Notes: a model not told the origin generated them from the sequence alone. Shown: positions 1 to 5,229, counted from the first letter of the stretch. The stretch: DNA of 5,229 nt from an uncultured Ignavibacteria bacterium (GCA_937974175.1 CALJIG010000045.1:1-5229); one strand, 5' to 3'. A program made the numbers and translations.

Positions 1-102
1 AATTCCTCCCTTGAGGGAGGTGTCGAGCGAAGCGAGACGGTGGGTGTTCATTCAAACACCCCTCCCTTCGCTTCGCGAAGTACTCCCCTCAAGGGGAGAA
101 TT
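1..102. repeat. BIME/REP-like imperfect palindromic intergenic repeat
   Basis: This is a roughly 100-base inverted repeat centred on a 6-base spacer at 49-54. Without gaps, the left arm (1-48) matches the reverse complement of the right arm (55-102) at 34 of 48 positions. Each arm also folds on its own: 5-20 pairs CCTCCC with GGGAGG around TTGA, and 83-98 pairs CTCCCC with GGGGAG around TCAA. An inner palindrome CTTCGCGAAG lies at 71-80, and GGGTGTT/AACACCC (42-48 and 55-61) brackets the centre. The architecture resembles two REP units in opposite orientation. The right hairpin is followed by AATTTT, so weak termination of transcription is possible. The element may extend beyond the window edge, since it begins at base 1. 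No protein is encoded here. The family assignment is by architecture only. Confidence 0.75.
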
Positions 103-114
103 TTAAACTTGTTC

Positions 115-141
115 TCCGTCCTAAACTCTGTTTAGGATGGA
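115..141. repeat. Hairpin with 12-pair stem, intergenic
   Basis: TCCGTCCTAAAC (115-126) and GTTTAGGATGGA (130-141) form a stem of 12 pairs, one of them G-T, closed by the 3-base loop TCT. No T-run follows on the + strand, so it is not a standard intrinsic terminator. Its place among other palindromes suggests a second, separate repeat family or a structured untranslated element. Only the pairing is seen directly; the role is unknown. Confidence 0.6.
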
Positions 142-146
142 AATAG

Positions 147-189
147 AAAGTGAAACGCCGCCTGTCCCGCTTTAGCGGGGTTTCACTTT
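147..189. repeat. Nested inverted repeat (bulged hairpin)
   Basis: The outer arms AAAGTGAAAC (147-156) and GTTTCACTTT (180-189) are perfectly complementary over 10 bases. The inner arms CCCGCT (166-171) and AGCGGG (174-179) pair over 6 bases. On the 3' side the two stems are contiguous. On the 5' side they are separated by 9 unpaired bases, GCCGCCTGT (157-165), giving a one-sided bulge. The G+C-rich core differs strongly from the A+T-rich surroundings, as expected of a dispersed palindromic repeat. Function unknown. Confidence 0.65.
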
Positions 190-194
190 GATGT

Positions 195-222
195 ATGGAT
201 TCCCGCCATCGCGGGAATGACA
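195..222. repeat. Short palindromic repeat ATTCCCGC-CATC-GCGGGAAT
   Basis: ATTCCCGC (199-206) and GCGGGAAT (211-218) are perfect 8-base arms around the loop CATC, flanked by ATGG and GACA. ATTCCC-N-GGGAAT palindromes with nearly the same flanks are a recognised type of dispersed bacterial intergenic repeat (for example the dRS3 repeats of Neisseria), but a copy here need not share their mechanism. Read in frame it yields MDSRHRGNDR, a typical spurious N-terminal extension, and this is why the following gene is started at 255. From 223 to 254 there is only A-rich leader with no recognisable promoter. Confidence 0.7.
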
Positions 223-254
223 GAATAAAAAAACTTAAAACTTATAAAAATATA

Positions 255-1817
255 ATGTCACATTCAAAATTTAAAAACGAACCGTTTACTGATTTTACGG
301 ATAAAAAAAATAAACAGGCTTTCGAAAAAGCTTTAGATAAAGTAACAGCAAGATTTGCAAAAGAATATCCCGTTGTAATAGGCGGTGAAAAACTATGGAC
401 TGATGATAAAATGCATTCCATCAACCCTTCCAATGAAGATATGGTGCTTGGCACATTTCAGAAAGCTACTGCTGAAATGGCAGTGAAGGCAATTGAAACA
501 GCATACGAAACATTTCATACATGGAAAAATGTTGCTCCGAAAAAACGTGCTGAGTATTTATTCAAAGCAGCTAAGATAATGAGAAAAAGAAAACATGAGT
601 TTTCTGCAATGATGGTATATGAAGTAGGTAAGAACTGGGCAGAAGCAGACGGCGATACAGCAGAGGCAATTGACTTCATGGAATTCTACGCGCGTGAAAT
701 GTTAAGATGGAGCGGCGACCATCCGTTAGTAAAATTACCGGATGAAAAAAATCATTTAGAATATTTACCGCTTGGTGTAGGCGCAGTTATTCCGCCATGG
801 AATTTCCCGCTTGCAATCTTAGTCGGAATGACAACATCAGCATTTGTAACAGGTAACACAGTTGTATTGAAACCATCAAGCGACTCCCCTGCCATTGCGC
901 AAATGTTCTTTGAACTTCTTGAAGAAGTAAAACTTCCTAAGGGAGTTGTAAATTTTGTAACAGGAGGCGGCGGTTCTATAGGTGATATAATGGTTCAGCA
1001 TCACTTAACAAGATTTATCTGCTTCACAGGTTCAATGGAAGTCGGATTAAGAATAAACGAACTTGCAGCAAAAGCACAGCCGGGACAAATATGGATTAAA
1101 AGAGTTGTTGCAGAGATGGGCGGAAAAGATTCAATCGTTGTTGATAAAGAATTACACAGCTTTAACGATGCAGTGAAAGGAACTATCCAGGCAGCATTTG
1201 GTTTTCAGGGACAAAAATGTTCGGCATGCTCAAGAGTTATCGTTCATGCAGACATCTATGATAAATTCTGTGATGCACTATCAGAGAATGTTAAGACTGT
1301 AAAAGTTGATAACGCAGTTAACAATCCTCCTATGGGACCTGTTATAAACAAACGCTCACAGGATAACGTATTAAGATACATAAATAAAGCAGTTGAAGAA
1401 GGCGGAACGATCATTGCAGGCGGAAATAAAATTGAAGGCAAAGGATATTTTGTTGAGCCTACAATTATAAAAGACGTTGAAAGAAATGCAACAATATCAC
1501 AGGAAGAAATTTTCGGACCTGTGCTTGCCGTTCTGAAAGCAAATGACTTTGACGATGCAATTAGCATTGCAAACAACACAATGTTCGGATTGACCGGTGC
1601 TATCTATACAAAAAATAAAAAGAGATTGCATAAAGGCGCAAAAGAATTCTTCGCAGGTAACTTATACTTAAACAGAAAATGTACAGGCGCATTAGTCGGT
1701 GTGCATCCTTTCGGCGGATTCAACATGAGCGGTACAGATTCAAAAGCAGGCGGAAGAGATTATCTTGGCTTATTCATGCAGGCAAAGCTTACAAGCGAAA
1801 AGAAAATTAAAAAATAA
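255..1817 (+). CDS. pruA: L-glutamate gamma-semialdehyde (1-pyrroline-5-carboxylate) dehydrogenase
   Basis: A cytosolic NAD-dependent aldehyde dehydrogenase that oxidises glutamate semialdehyde, in equilibrium with P5C, to glutamate; it is the second step of proline catabolism and is also used from arginine/ornithine. At 520 aa it closely resembles the monofunctional RocA/PruA group (about 515 aa) from the N-terminal EPFTDF onward. Visible motifs, numbered from the 255 start: PWNFP 181-185 with the oxyanion Asn183; Lys206 in LKPSS; FTGS 257-260; the general-base Glu287 in AEMGGKD; the catalytic Cys322 in GQKCSACSR; EEIFGP 417-422; and the aldehyde-anchor loop FGGFNMSGTDSKAGG 486-500. An in-frame ATG at 195 lies in a palindromic repeat, and the 20 residues it would add have no family counterpart, so 255 is preferred. 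No Shine-Dalgarno is visible. The proline dehydrogenase partner is not in the window. The symbol rocA would be equally valid. Confidence 0.95.
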   Translation: MSHSKFKNEPFTDFTDKKNKQAFEKALDKVTARFAKEYPVVIGGEKLWTDDKMHSINPSNEDMVLGTFQKATAEMAVKAIETAYETFHTWKNVAPKKRAEYLFKAAKIMRKRKHEFSAMMVYEVGKNWAEADGDTAEAIDFMEFYAREMLRWSGDHPLVKLPDEKNHLEYLPLGVGAVIPPWNFPLAILVGMTTSAFVTGNTVVLKPSSDSPAIAQMFFELLEEVKLPKGVVNFVTGGGGSIGDIMVQHHLTRFICFTGSMEVGLRINELAAKAQPGQIWIKRVVAEMGGKDSIVVDKELHSFNDAVKGTIQAAFGFQGQKCSACSRVIVHADIYDKFCDALSENVKTVKVDNAVNNPPMGPVINKRSQDNVLRYINKAVEEGGTIIAGGNKIEGKGYFVEPTIIKDVERNATISQEEIFGPVLAVLKANDFDDAISIANNTMFGLTGAIYTKNKKRLHKGAKEFFAGNLYLNRKCTGALVGVHPFGGFNMSGTDSKAGGRDYLGLFMQAKLTSEKKIKK

Positions 1818-1838
1818 TTTCAGTATTTAATTTAATAA

Positions 1839-2102
1839 ATGAACAGAATTAAATTTGTTTTAAGTTGTTTTGTATTGCTGGCTTTGTTAAGCTGTGATTC
1901 TGTATTTGACAGAGTATCGCAGAAAGTTGAGCAGAAGGTAAATGAAAAAATAGATCAGAAGATAGATGAGACACTCAATAAAATTGATACTGCAATGAAT
2001 AAGATGAGTCTGGACTCTCTTAAAAAGATGGGAAAAGATCTGGACTCTGCGTTGGATAAGAACGTAAATAAAATAAAAGAGAAAACTAATCAAAAGAAAT
2101 GA
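1839..2102 (+). CDS. Small coiled-coil lipoprotein (hypothetical)
   Basis: An 87-aa protein with a lipoprotein signal: charged MNRIK, a hydrophobic core at residues 6-17, and the lipobox LLSC with the acylated Cys at 19. The mature 69 residues are highly charged and almost certainly helical. From residue 22 to 46 a hydrophobic residue falls every fourth position (V22, V26, V30, V34, I38, I42, L46), then at 3/4 spacing through I49, M53, M56, L61, M64, L68, L72, V76 and I79. The protein ends in Gln-Lys-Lys. Part of it is built from 12-base DNA repeats (1920-1967). It starts 21 bases after pruA, and its TGA overlaps the next start in ATGA, so the two lipoproteins are probably translationally coupled. 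The size, the coiled coil and the C-terminal lysines recall Braun-type Lpp, but no family was recognised and the function is unknown. Confidence 0.8.
   Translation: MNRIKFVLSCFVLLALLSCDSVFDRVSQKVEQKVNEKIDQKIDETLNKIDTAMNKMSLDSLKKMGKDLDSALDKNVNKIKEKTNQKK
1920..1967 (+). repeat. Degenerate 12-base tandem repeat inside the lipoprotein gene
   Basis: Four consecutive 12-base units starting at 1920, 1932, 1944 and 1956 encode QKVE, QKVN, EKID and QKID; a fifth, more diverged unit (ETLN) begins at 1968. The units share a (C/G)A(A/G)AA core and a third codon beginning GT or AT. They give the four-residue periodicity of the coiled coil and suggest growth of the helix by duplication. Confidence 0.6.
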
Positions 2103-2344
2103 AATATTTTTTTATTCTGGCAGCATCTGCGCTGCTTCTGGCCGGCTGCGGCAAAAGTCAGTTAGAACTTGATAAAGAAAGAATTCAAAAGGAAGCTGAC
2201 GAATTAAAAAAGAGAATCGATTCGACGAGCAATTATATTCAGAGAGAAAGAAAAAGTCTGGACAGCAATATGAAGAGCATTGATTCACTTGGCAAAGAAA
2301 TTGATGCAACAAAAAAGAAACTCGATAAGCTCAATAAGAAATAA
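2099..2344 (+). CDS. Small coiled-coil lipoprotein (hypothetical), second of pair
   Basis: An 81-aa protein with a clear lipoprotein signal: MKYFF, a hydrophobic stretch to residue 15, and the lipobox LAGC with the acylated Cys at 17. The mature 65 residues form a predicted helix with a regular heptad: I40, I47, L54, I61, I68 and L75 are exactly seven apart, with L64 and L78 at the partner position. An earlier register (L22, I29, L36) is offset by a four-residue stutter. The C-terminus is Leu-Asn-Lys-Lys. It starts inside the stop region of the preceding lipoprotein gene (ATGA), with no Shine-Dalgarno, which implies coupled translation. The two share size, topology and SLDS/DSL-type segments, so they may be paralogues or interacting partners. 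A periplasmic, outer-membrane-anchored structural role is plausible but inferred; no specific family was identified. Confidence 0.8.
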   Translation: MKYFFILAASALLLAGCGKSQLELDKERIQKEADELKKRIDSTSNYIQRERKSLDSNMKSIDSLGKEIDATKKKLDKLNKK

Positions 2345-2380
2345 ATTCAGAAAAATAAAAAAAATATCAAATAAAAATAT

Positions 2381-3763
2381 ATGAAATTACACGAGTATCA
2401 GGCAAAAGAATTACTTCAGAAATACGGAGTTGCAATTCAGGGCGGAGTGCCAATCAAATCAATGGAACACTTTGATGCAGCTGTTGACACATTAAAATCC
2501 AATGGTGTAGCACAGATTGTTGTGAAGTCACAGATTCACGCAGGCGGAAGAGGAAAAGGAACAGTTTATCATAAGCACAACAGAAATGAAGTTGCAGTTG
2601 AAGGCGGTGTAAAATTCTTCGGCGATAATTTTGAAAAAGCAAAAGACTATGCCGGGAAAGTTTTAGGCAATACTCTTGTAACGCATCAGACCGGACCAGA
2701 AGGAAAAGAAGTGCAGACTCTTTTCATTGCTGAAGGTCTTGATTACAAAAAAGAATTATACCTTGGGATATTGCTTGATAGAACGAATTCAAAAAATGTC
2801 ATAATGGCATCAACTGAAGGCGGCGTGGAAATCGAAACAGTTGCAGAAGAGACACCTGAAAAAATTATAAAAATCTGGGTTGATCCGGGAACGGGACTCG
2901 AAGACTTCCAGGCTCGCGAACTTGCATTCGGACTCGGACTTACGGGACCTGAGTACAAAGACTTTTTAAAGTTCATTAAAAATCTTTACAATGCATACGA
3001 AGGCATGGATGCTTCGATGGTTGAAATCAATCCTATGATAATTACCAATGACGATAAAATAATGGCGCTTGATGCAAAAGTTACACTTGATGATAATGCA
3101 ACATTCAGACATAAAGATTTTGAAGAGTTAAGAGATTTAAACGAAGAAGATCCGCTTGAAGTTGAAGCATCTAATTTTAATCTTAACTATATAAAACTTG
3201 ACGGTAATGTTGGCTGTATGGTTAACGGCGCTGGACTTGCGATGGGTACGATGGATTTAATTAAACTTGCCGGCGGTTCACCTGCTAACTTTTTAGATGT
3301 AGGCGGTACGGCCAGCCCTACCACAGTAGAAAACGGATTCAGAATTATTTTATCTGACCCGAATGTAAAAGCAATTTTAATTAACGTCTTCGGTGGTATT
3401 GTAAGATGTGACAGAGTTGCTAACGGAGTAATTCAGGCAGCAAAAAATATCGATATCAAAGTTCCTGTTGTTGTAAGATTACAAGGAACGAATGCTAAGG
3501 AAGCTAAAGAAATATTAGAGAACTCAGGATTAAATCTTATTCCTGCAAACACTCTTACTGAGGCAGCTGAGAAAGTTAATATGGCATTAAAGATGGTTGA
3601 AGAAGAAAAAGAAGTTGAAAAAGAAATTGCTGAGTTTGATAACAATGATGCAGAAGAAGTTGACGTAGTGGAAGTAATTGAAATTGATGTAATTGAAGAT
3701 GCCGCAGATGAATCGTCTGAAGAAAATAATTCAGAAAATAATTCTAACAACAATATTCACTAA
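2381..3763 (+). CDS. sucC: Succinyl-CoA synthetase (ADP-forming) beta subunit with C-terminal extension
   Basis: Beta subunit of the TCA-cycle enzyme that interconverts succinyl-CoA and succinate with ATP or GTP formation; the alpha subunit (SucD) carries the phosphohistidine. The first 400 or so residues align along their length with E. coli SucC (388 aa). MKLHEYQAK at the N-terminus fixes the start. The ATP-grasp domain has HAGGRGKG (53-60), Glu215 and Asn217 in VEINP, and Asp231 in LDAK, equivalent to E. coli Glu197, Asn199 and Asp213. The C-terminal ligase domain has GCMVNGAGLAMGTMD (278-292) and FGGIVRCD (337-344). The family normally ends near residue 405. Here a further 55 residues follow, very acidic up to about 448 and then Asn/Ser-rich, ending ENNSENNSNNNIH. 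sucD is not adjacent. The gene lies 36 bases after the lipoprotein and 11 bases before the next gene. Nucleotide preference cannot be told from sequence alone. Confidence 0.96.
   Translation: MKLHEYQAKELLQKYGVAIQGGVPIKSMEHFDAAVDTLKSNGVAQIVVKSQIHAGGRGKGTVYHKHNRNEVAVEGGVKFFGDNFEKAKDYAGKVLGNTLVTHQTGPEGKEVQTLFIAEGLDYKKELYLGILLDRTNSKNVIMASTEGGVEIETVAEETPEKIIKIWVDPGTGLEDFQARELAFGLGLTGPEYKDFLKFIKNLYNAYEGMDASMVEINPMIITNDDKIMALDAKVTLDDNATFRHKDFEELRDLNEEDPLEVEASNFNLNYIKLDGNVGCMVNGAGLAMGTMDLIKLAGGSPANFLDVGGTASPTTVENGFRIILSDPNVKAILINVFGGIVRCDRVANGVIQAAKNIDIKVPVVVRLQGTNAKEAKEILENSGLNLIPANTLTEAAEKVNMALKMVEEEKEVEKEIAEFDNNDAEEVDVVEVIEIDVIEDAADESSEENNSENNSNNNIH
3671..3697 (+). repeat. Period-15 direct repeat in the sucC tail
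   Basis: GAAGTAATTGAA (3671-3682) recurs as GATGTAATTGAA (3686-3697), 11 of 12 bases identical at a 15-base offset. It encodes the alternating acidic/hydrophobic EVIE and DVIE segments of the SucC extension. Confidence 0.55.
3721..3744 (+). repeat. Perfect 12-base tandem duplication in the sucC tail
   Basis: AGAAAATAATTC occurs twice back to back (3721-3732 and 3733-3744) with no mismatch and encodes the repeated ENNS segment. The frame is kept. This looks like a recent slippage duplication, so copy number may vary between strains. Confidence 0.8.
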
Positions 3764-3774
3764 TAATATAATTA

Positions 3775-4809
3775 ATGTCTTACAAAAATATTACAGAGAC
3801 ATATTCATTAACCTACGATGATATATCGTTGTTGCCAGACCAGATTTCTGCGGTGGAGTCGCGTTCAAACTGCGATACAAGCGCAGACTTCCTTGGTGTG
3901 AAACTTGATATCCCAATCATCGGCTCCCCTATGAATACAGTAACAGGCGGACGCATGGCAAAGTCACTTGCTGATTTGAAATGTCTTGGTGTTATTCACA
4001 GGTTCAATACTATAGAAGAACAAATTGCCGAATTTGAAGATTATTCTTTGAAAGACAGTGAGTTTAAATCGGCAGCCGTAGGCATCAATAAAAAAATTGA
4101 TATCGACAGGTTAAAAAAACTTGCCGACTACGGAATAAAAATCATGTGTGTTGATATTGCAAACGGCGGCTCGAAGATGATTGAAAGTTATCTGAATGAT
4201 ATTCAGGATATAATTAAGAAGTATGATTTAAAAATCATTGCAGGCAACGTTGCAAGTTATGAGACGACTAAATTTTTAATTGATTTAAAAGTTGATGCTA
4301 TCCGTGTCGGTATCGGTAACGGTGCAATGTGTTCTACTTCCATTAAATCGGGTATAGGCATAGGTCAGGTTGATGCAATCATCCGCGCTTTAACAGCGAA
4401 AGATGAAATGAAGAGCGATGTAAAAATCATTGCTGACGGAGGAATTAATACTCCGGGCGCGATGTGTAAAGCGCTAGCACTTGGATGTGATGCAGTTATG
4501 TTCGGACGTGTACTTGCGGGAACGGAAGAAGCTCCGGGAGATGTACTGAAGTATAACAATCAGCTCTGGAAAAAATATTGCGGCAGTGCATCGTTTGCAG
4601 TTAAGCAGGAAAAGAAAAATTATATCGAAGGTGAAGAGTCGCTGGTAACATATAAAGGAAGCGTAACAAAAATTATAAGAGATTATCAGGAAGGTCTACA
4701 GTCATCGATGAGTTATTTGAATTCAAGAACGCTAGCAGAGTTTATTACTAACTCGACATTTGTAAGATTAACGAGTAATTCTTTCAACGAAAGAAAACCA
4801 CAGGTATAA
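3775..4809 (+). CDS. IMP dehydrogenase/GMP reductase-family protein, probably GMP reductase type
   Basis: A 344-aa TIM-barrel purine-nucleotide oxidoreductase, cytosolic. The family either oxidises IMP to XMP (GuaB) or reduces GMP to IMP (GuaC). Motifs: LTYDDISLLP (12-21), SPMNTVT (51-57), GVIHRFNTIEEQ (72-83), the catalytic-loop Cys186 and Thr188 in GNGAMCST, the phosphate-binding segment IADGGINTPG (219-228), FGRVLAGTEEAPGD (243-256), and Glu285 in EGEESLVTYKG. The CBS pair of ordinary IMPDH (about 490 aa) is absent, and the flap before Glu285 is short with no Arg-Tyr dyad. Both points, and the length (E. coli GuaC about 347 aa), favour GMP reductase. However, Arg177 before the loop and TEEAPGD are IMPDH-like, so this may be a CBS-less IMPDH relative of the kind also found in phages. 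It starts 11 bases after sucC, probably on the same transcript. Family is near certain; the reaction is moderately supported. Confidence 0.85.
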   Translation: MSYKNITETYSLTYDDISLLPDQISAVESRSNCDTSADFLGVKLDIPIIGSPMNTVTGGRMAKSLADLKCLGVIHRFNTIEEQIAEFEDYSLKDSEFKSAAVGINKKIDIDRLKKLADYGIKIMCVDIANGGSKMIESYLNDIQDIIKKYDLKIIAGNVASYETTKFLIDLKVDAIRVGIGNGAMCSTSIKSGIGIGQVDAIIRALTAKDEMKSDVKIIADGGINTPGAMCKALALGCDAVMFGRVLAGTEEAPGDVLKYNNQLWKKYCGSASFAVKQEKKNYIEGEESLVTYKGSVTKIIRDYQEGLQSSMSYLNSRTLAEFITNSTFVRLTSNSFNERKPQV

Positions 4810-4821
4810 TTAATTGAATAA

Positions 4822-5229
4822 ATGCTGAAAATCTTCTGGTTCAGAAAAGATTTAAGATTAAAAGATAATGCAGCATTAAAAGCGTTCATTGAAAATATAG
4901 AAAAATCTGATGAAATTTTATTTTTATATATAAAGAATAAAAACAAGTTTGAGTATTACGGCGAGAAGAGAATTAATTTTTTATACGAATGTCTAGCTGA
5001 GCTTAAGAGTGATTTAAAAGAAATTGGATTCGATTTATTAATTACCGAAGGAAAGAGTCCTGATGTTTTTAAGAAATTAAAAAGAGAATGCTCAGAAATT
5101 GAAGTTTATGCAAATGAGCAGGTTGAGCCGTATTGTATAGAAAGAGATAAGAAGGTAAAAGAGATAATCCCCTCTTTTTATTTATTCAAAGATAATACAA
5201 TTTTTCCATTGGGAGAAATAAAGAACGGT
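4822..5229 (+). CDS. phr: DNA photolyase/cryptochrome family protein, N-terminal part (truncated by window end)
   Basis: The first 136 codons are present and the frame is open to the last base, so the gene continues beyond the window. The start MLKIFWFRKDLRLKDN carries the WFR-DLR-DN signature of the photolyase N-terminal alpha/beta (antenna) domain. Further family features are YGEKRINFLYECL (46-58), the IGFDLLITEGK strand (68-78), VYANEQVEPYCIERD (95-109), equivalent to the VYAN-VEPY-RD motif of class I enzymes, and a PLGEIKNG turn (129-136). The FAD-binding helical domain lies outside, so CPD photolyase, (6-4) photolyase and cryptochrome cannot be separated; a CPD photolyase (phrB) is the commonest case. 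It begins 12 bases after the previous gene with no Shine-Dalgarno. The role would be light-driven repair of UV-damaged DNA. Confidence 0.9.
   Translation, partial: MLKIFWFRKDLRLKDNAALKAFIENIEKSDEILFLYIKNKNKFEYYGEKRINFLYECLAELKSDLKEIGFDLLITEGKSPDVFKKLKRECSEIEVYANEQVEPYCIERDKKVKEIIPSFYLFKDNTIFPLGEIKNG

Noticed and set aside
115..141. Intrinsic terminator of an upstream gene
   Set aside because: The stem is good but it is not G+C-rich and no T-run follows, so it is listed as a hairpin of unknown role.
1..222. CRISPR array
   Set aside because: The palindromes differ from each other in sequence and length and there are no regularly spaced identical repeats or spacers.
195..254. Longer N-terminus of the P5C dehydrogenase starting at 195
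   Set aside because: The added residues are the translation of a palindromic repeat and an A-rich leader. The family similarity begins just after the ATG at 255, which gives a length (520 aa) close to RocA/PruA.
251..256. TATAAT resembling a -10 promoter box
   Set aside because: It overlaps the start codon of pruA, so it cannot drive that gene, and no matching -35 element at proper spacing was seen. It is expected by chance in such A/T-rich DNA.
1256..1579. Antisense open frame inside pruA, with similar minus-strand frames inside sucC, the lipoproteins and the purine enzyme
   Set aside because: They lie wholly opposite well-recognised genes, have low-complexity Ser/Phe/Ile-rich translations and show no protein motif; they are by-products of coding-strand composition.
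1818..1838. Short inverted repeat ATTTA/TAAAT before the first lipoprotein gene as a terminator
   Set aside because: The 5-base A/T stem is too weak and is expected by chance.
4713..4946. Minus-strand open frame spanning the junction between the purine enzyme and the photolyase
   Set aside because: Both overlapping + strand genes are supported by family motifs, and the minus-strand translation has no recognisable feature.
255..5229. The six genes as one novel functional system
   Set aside because: The genes belong to known, mostly unrelated housekeeping roles. Only pruA and sucC share a pathway direction, and dense co-directional packing alone is not evidence of a dedicated system.

Overview
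The window is an A+T-rich bacterial segment with six protein-coding genes, all on the + strand and tightly packed, preceded by about 220 bases of palindromic repeats. Intergenic gaps are 21, 36, 11 and 12 bases, one junction is a 4-base ATGA overlap, and no convincing terminator separates the genes, so they could share one or a few transcripts. None of the six starts has a GGAGG-type Shine-Dalgarno sequence; they follow A/T-rich leaders instead. Together with the small lipoproteins and the protein types, this suggests a member of the Bacteroidota/Ignavibacteria/Chlorobi (FCB) group. That placement is an inference from style, not from a marker gene.

Layout. Positions 1-222 form a repeat island: a BIME-like 102-base imperfect palindrome with a hairpin in each arm (1-102), a hairpin of 12 pairs including one G-T (115-141), a nested hairpin (147-189) and a short ATTCCCGC/GCGGGAAT element (195-222). 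The last element adds a false N-terminal extension to the first gene, whose real start is judged to be 255. Genes: pruA/rocA-type L-glutamate gamma-semialdehyde (1-pyrroline-5-carboxylate) dehydrogenase (255-1817); two small coiled-coil lipoproteins that overlap by 4 bases (1839-2102 and 2099-2344); sucC, succinyl-CoA synthetase beta subunit with an unusual acidic/Asn-rich C-terminal tail (2381-3763); an IMP dehydrogenase/GMP reductase-family enzyme without CBS domains (3775-4809); and the 5' part of a DNA photolyase/cryptochrome gene that runs off the window end (4822-5229).

How they fit together. PruA makes glutamate from proline-derived P5C; after conversion to 2-oxoglutarate and succinyl-CoA the carbon reaches the SucC step of the TCA cycle, so these two genes are metabolically linked. 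The purine enzyme and photolyase have no obvious pathway link and look like housekeeping genes in a dense co-directional run. sucD is not adjacent. I see no convincing new multi-gene system. The most notable points are the BIME-like element with two compensated base-pair swaps, the pair of Lpp-like lipoproteins, the slippage-prone acidic SucC tail and the departures from consensus in the purine enzyme.
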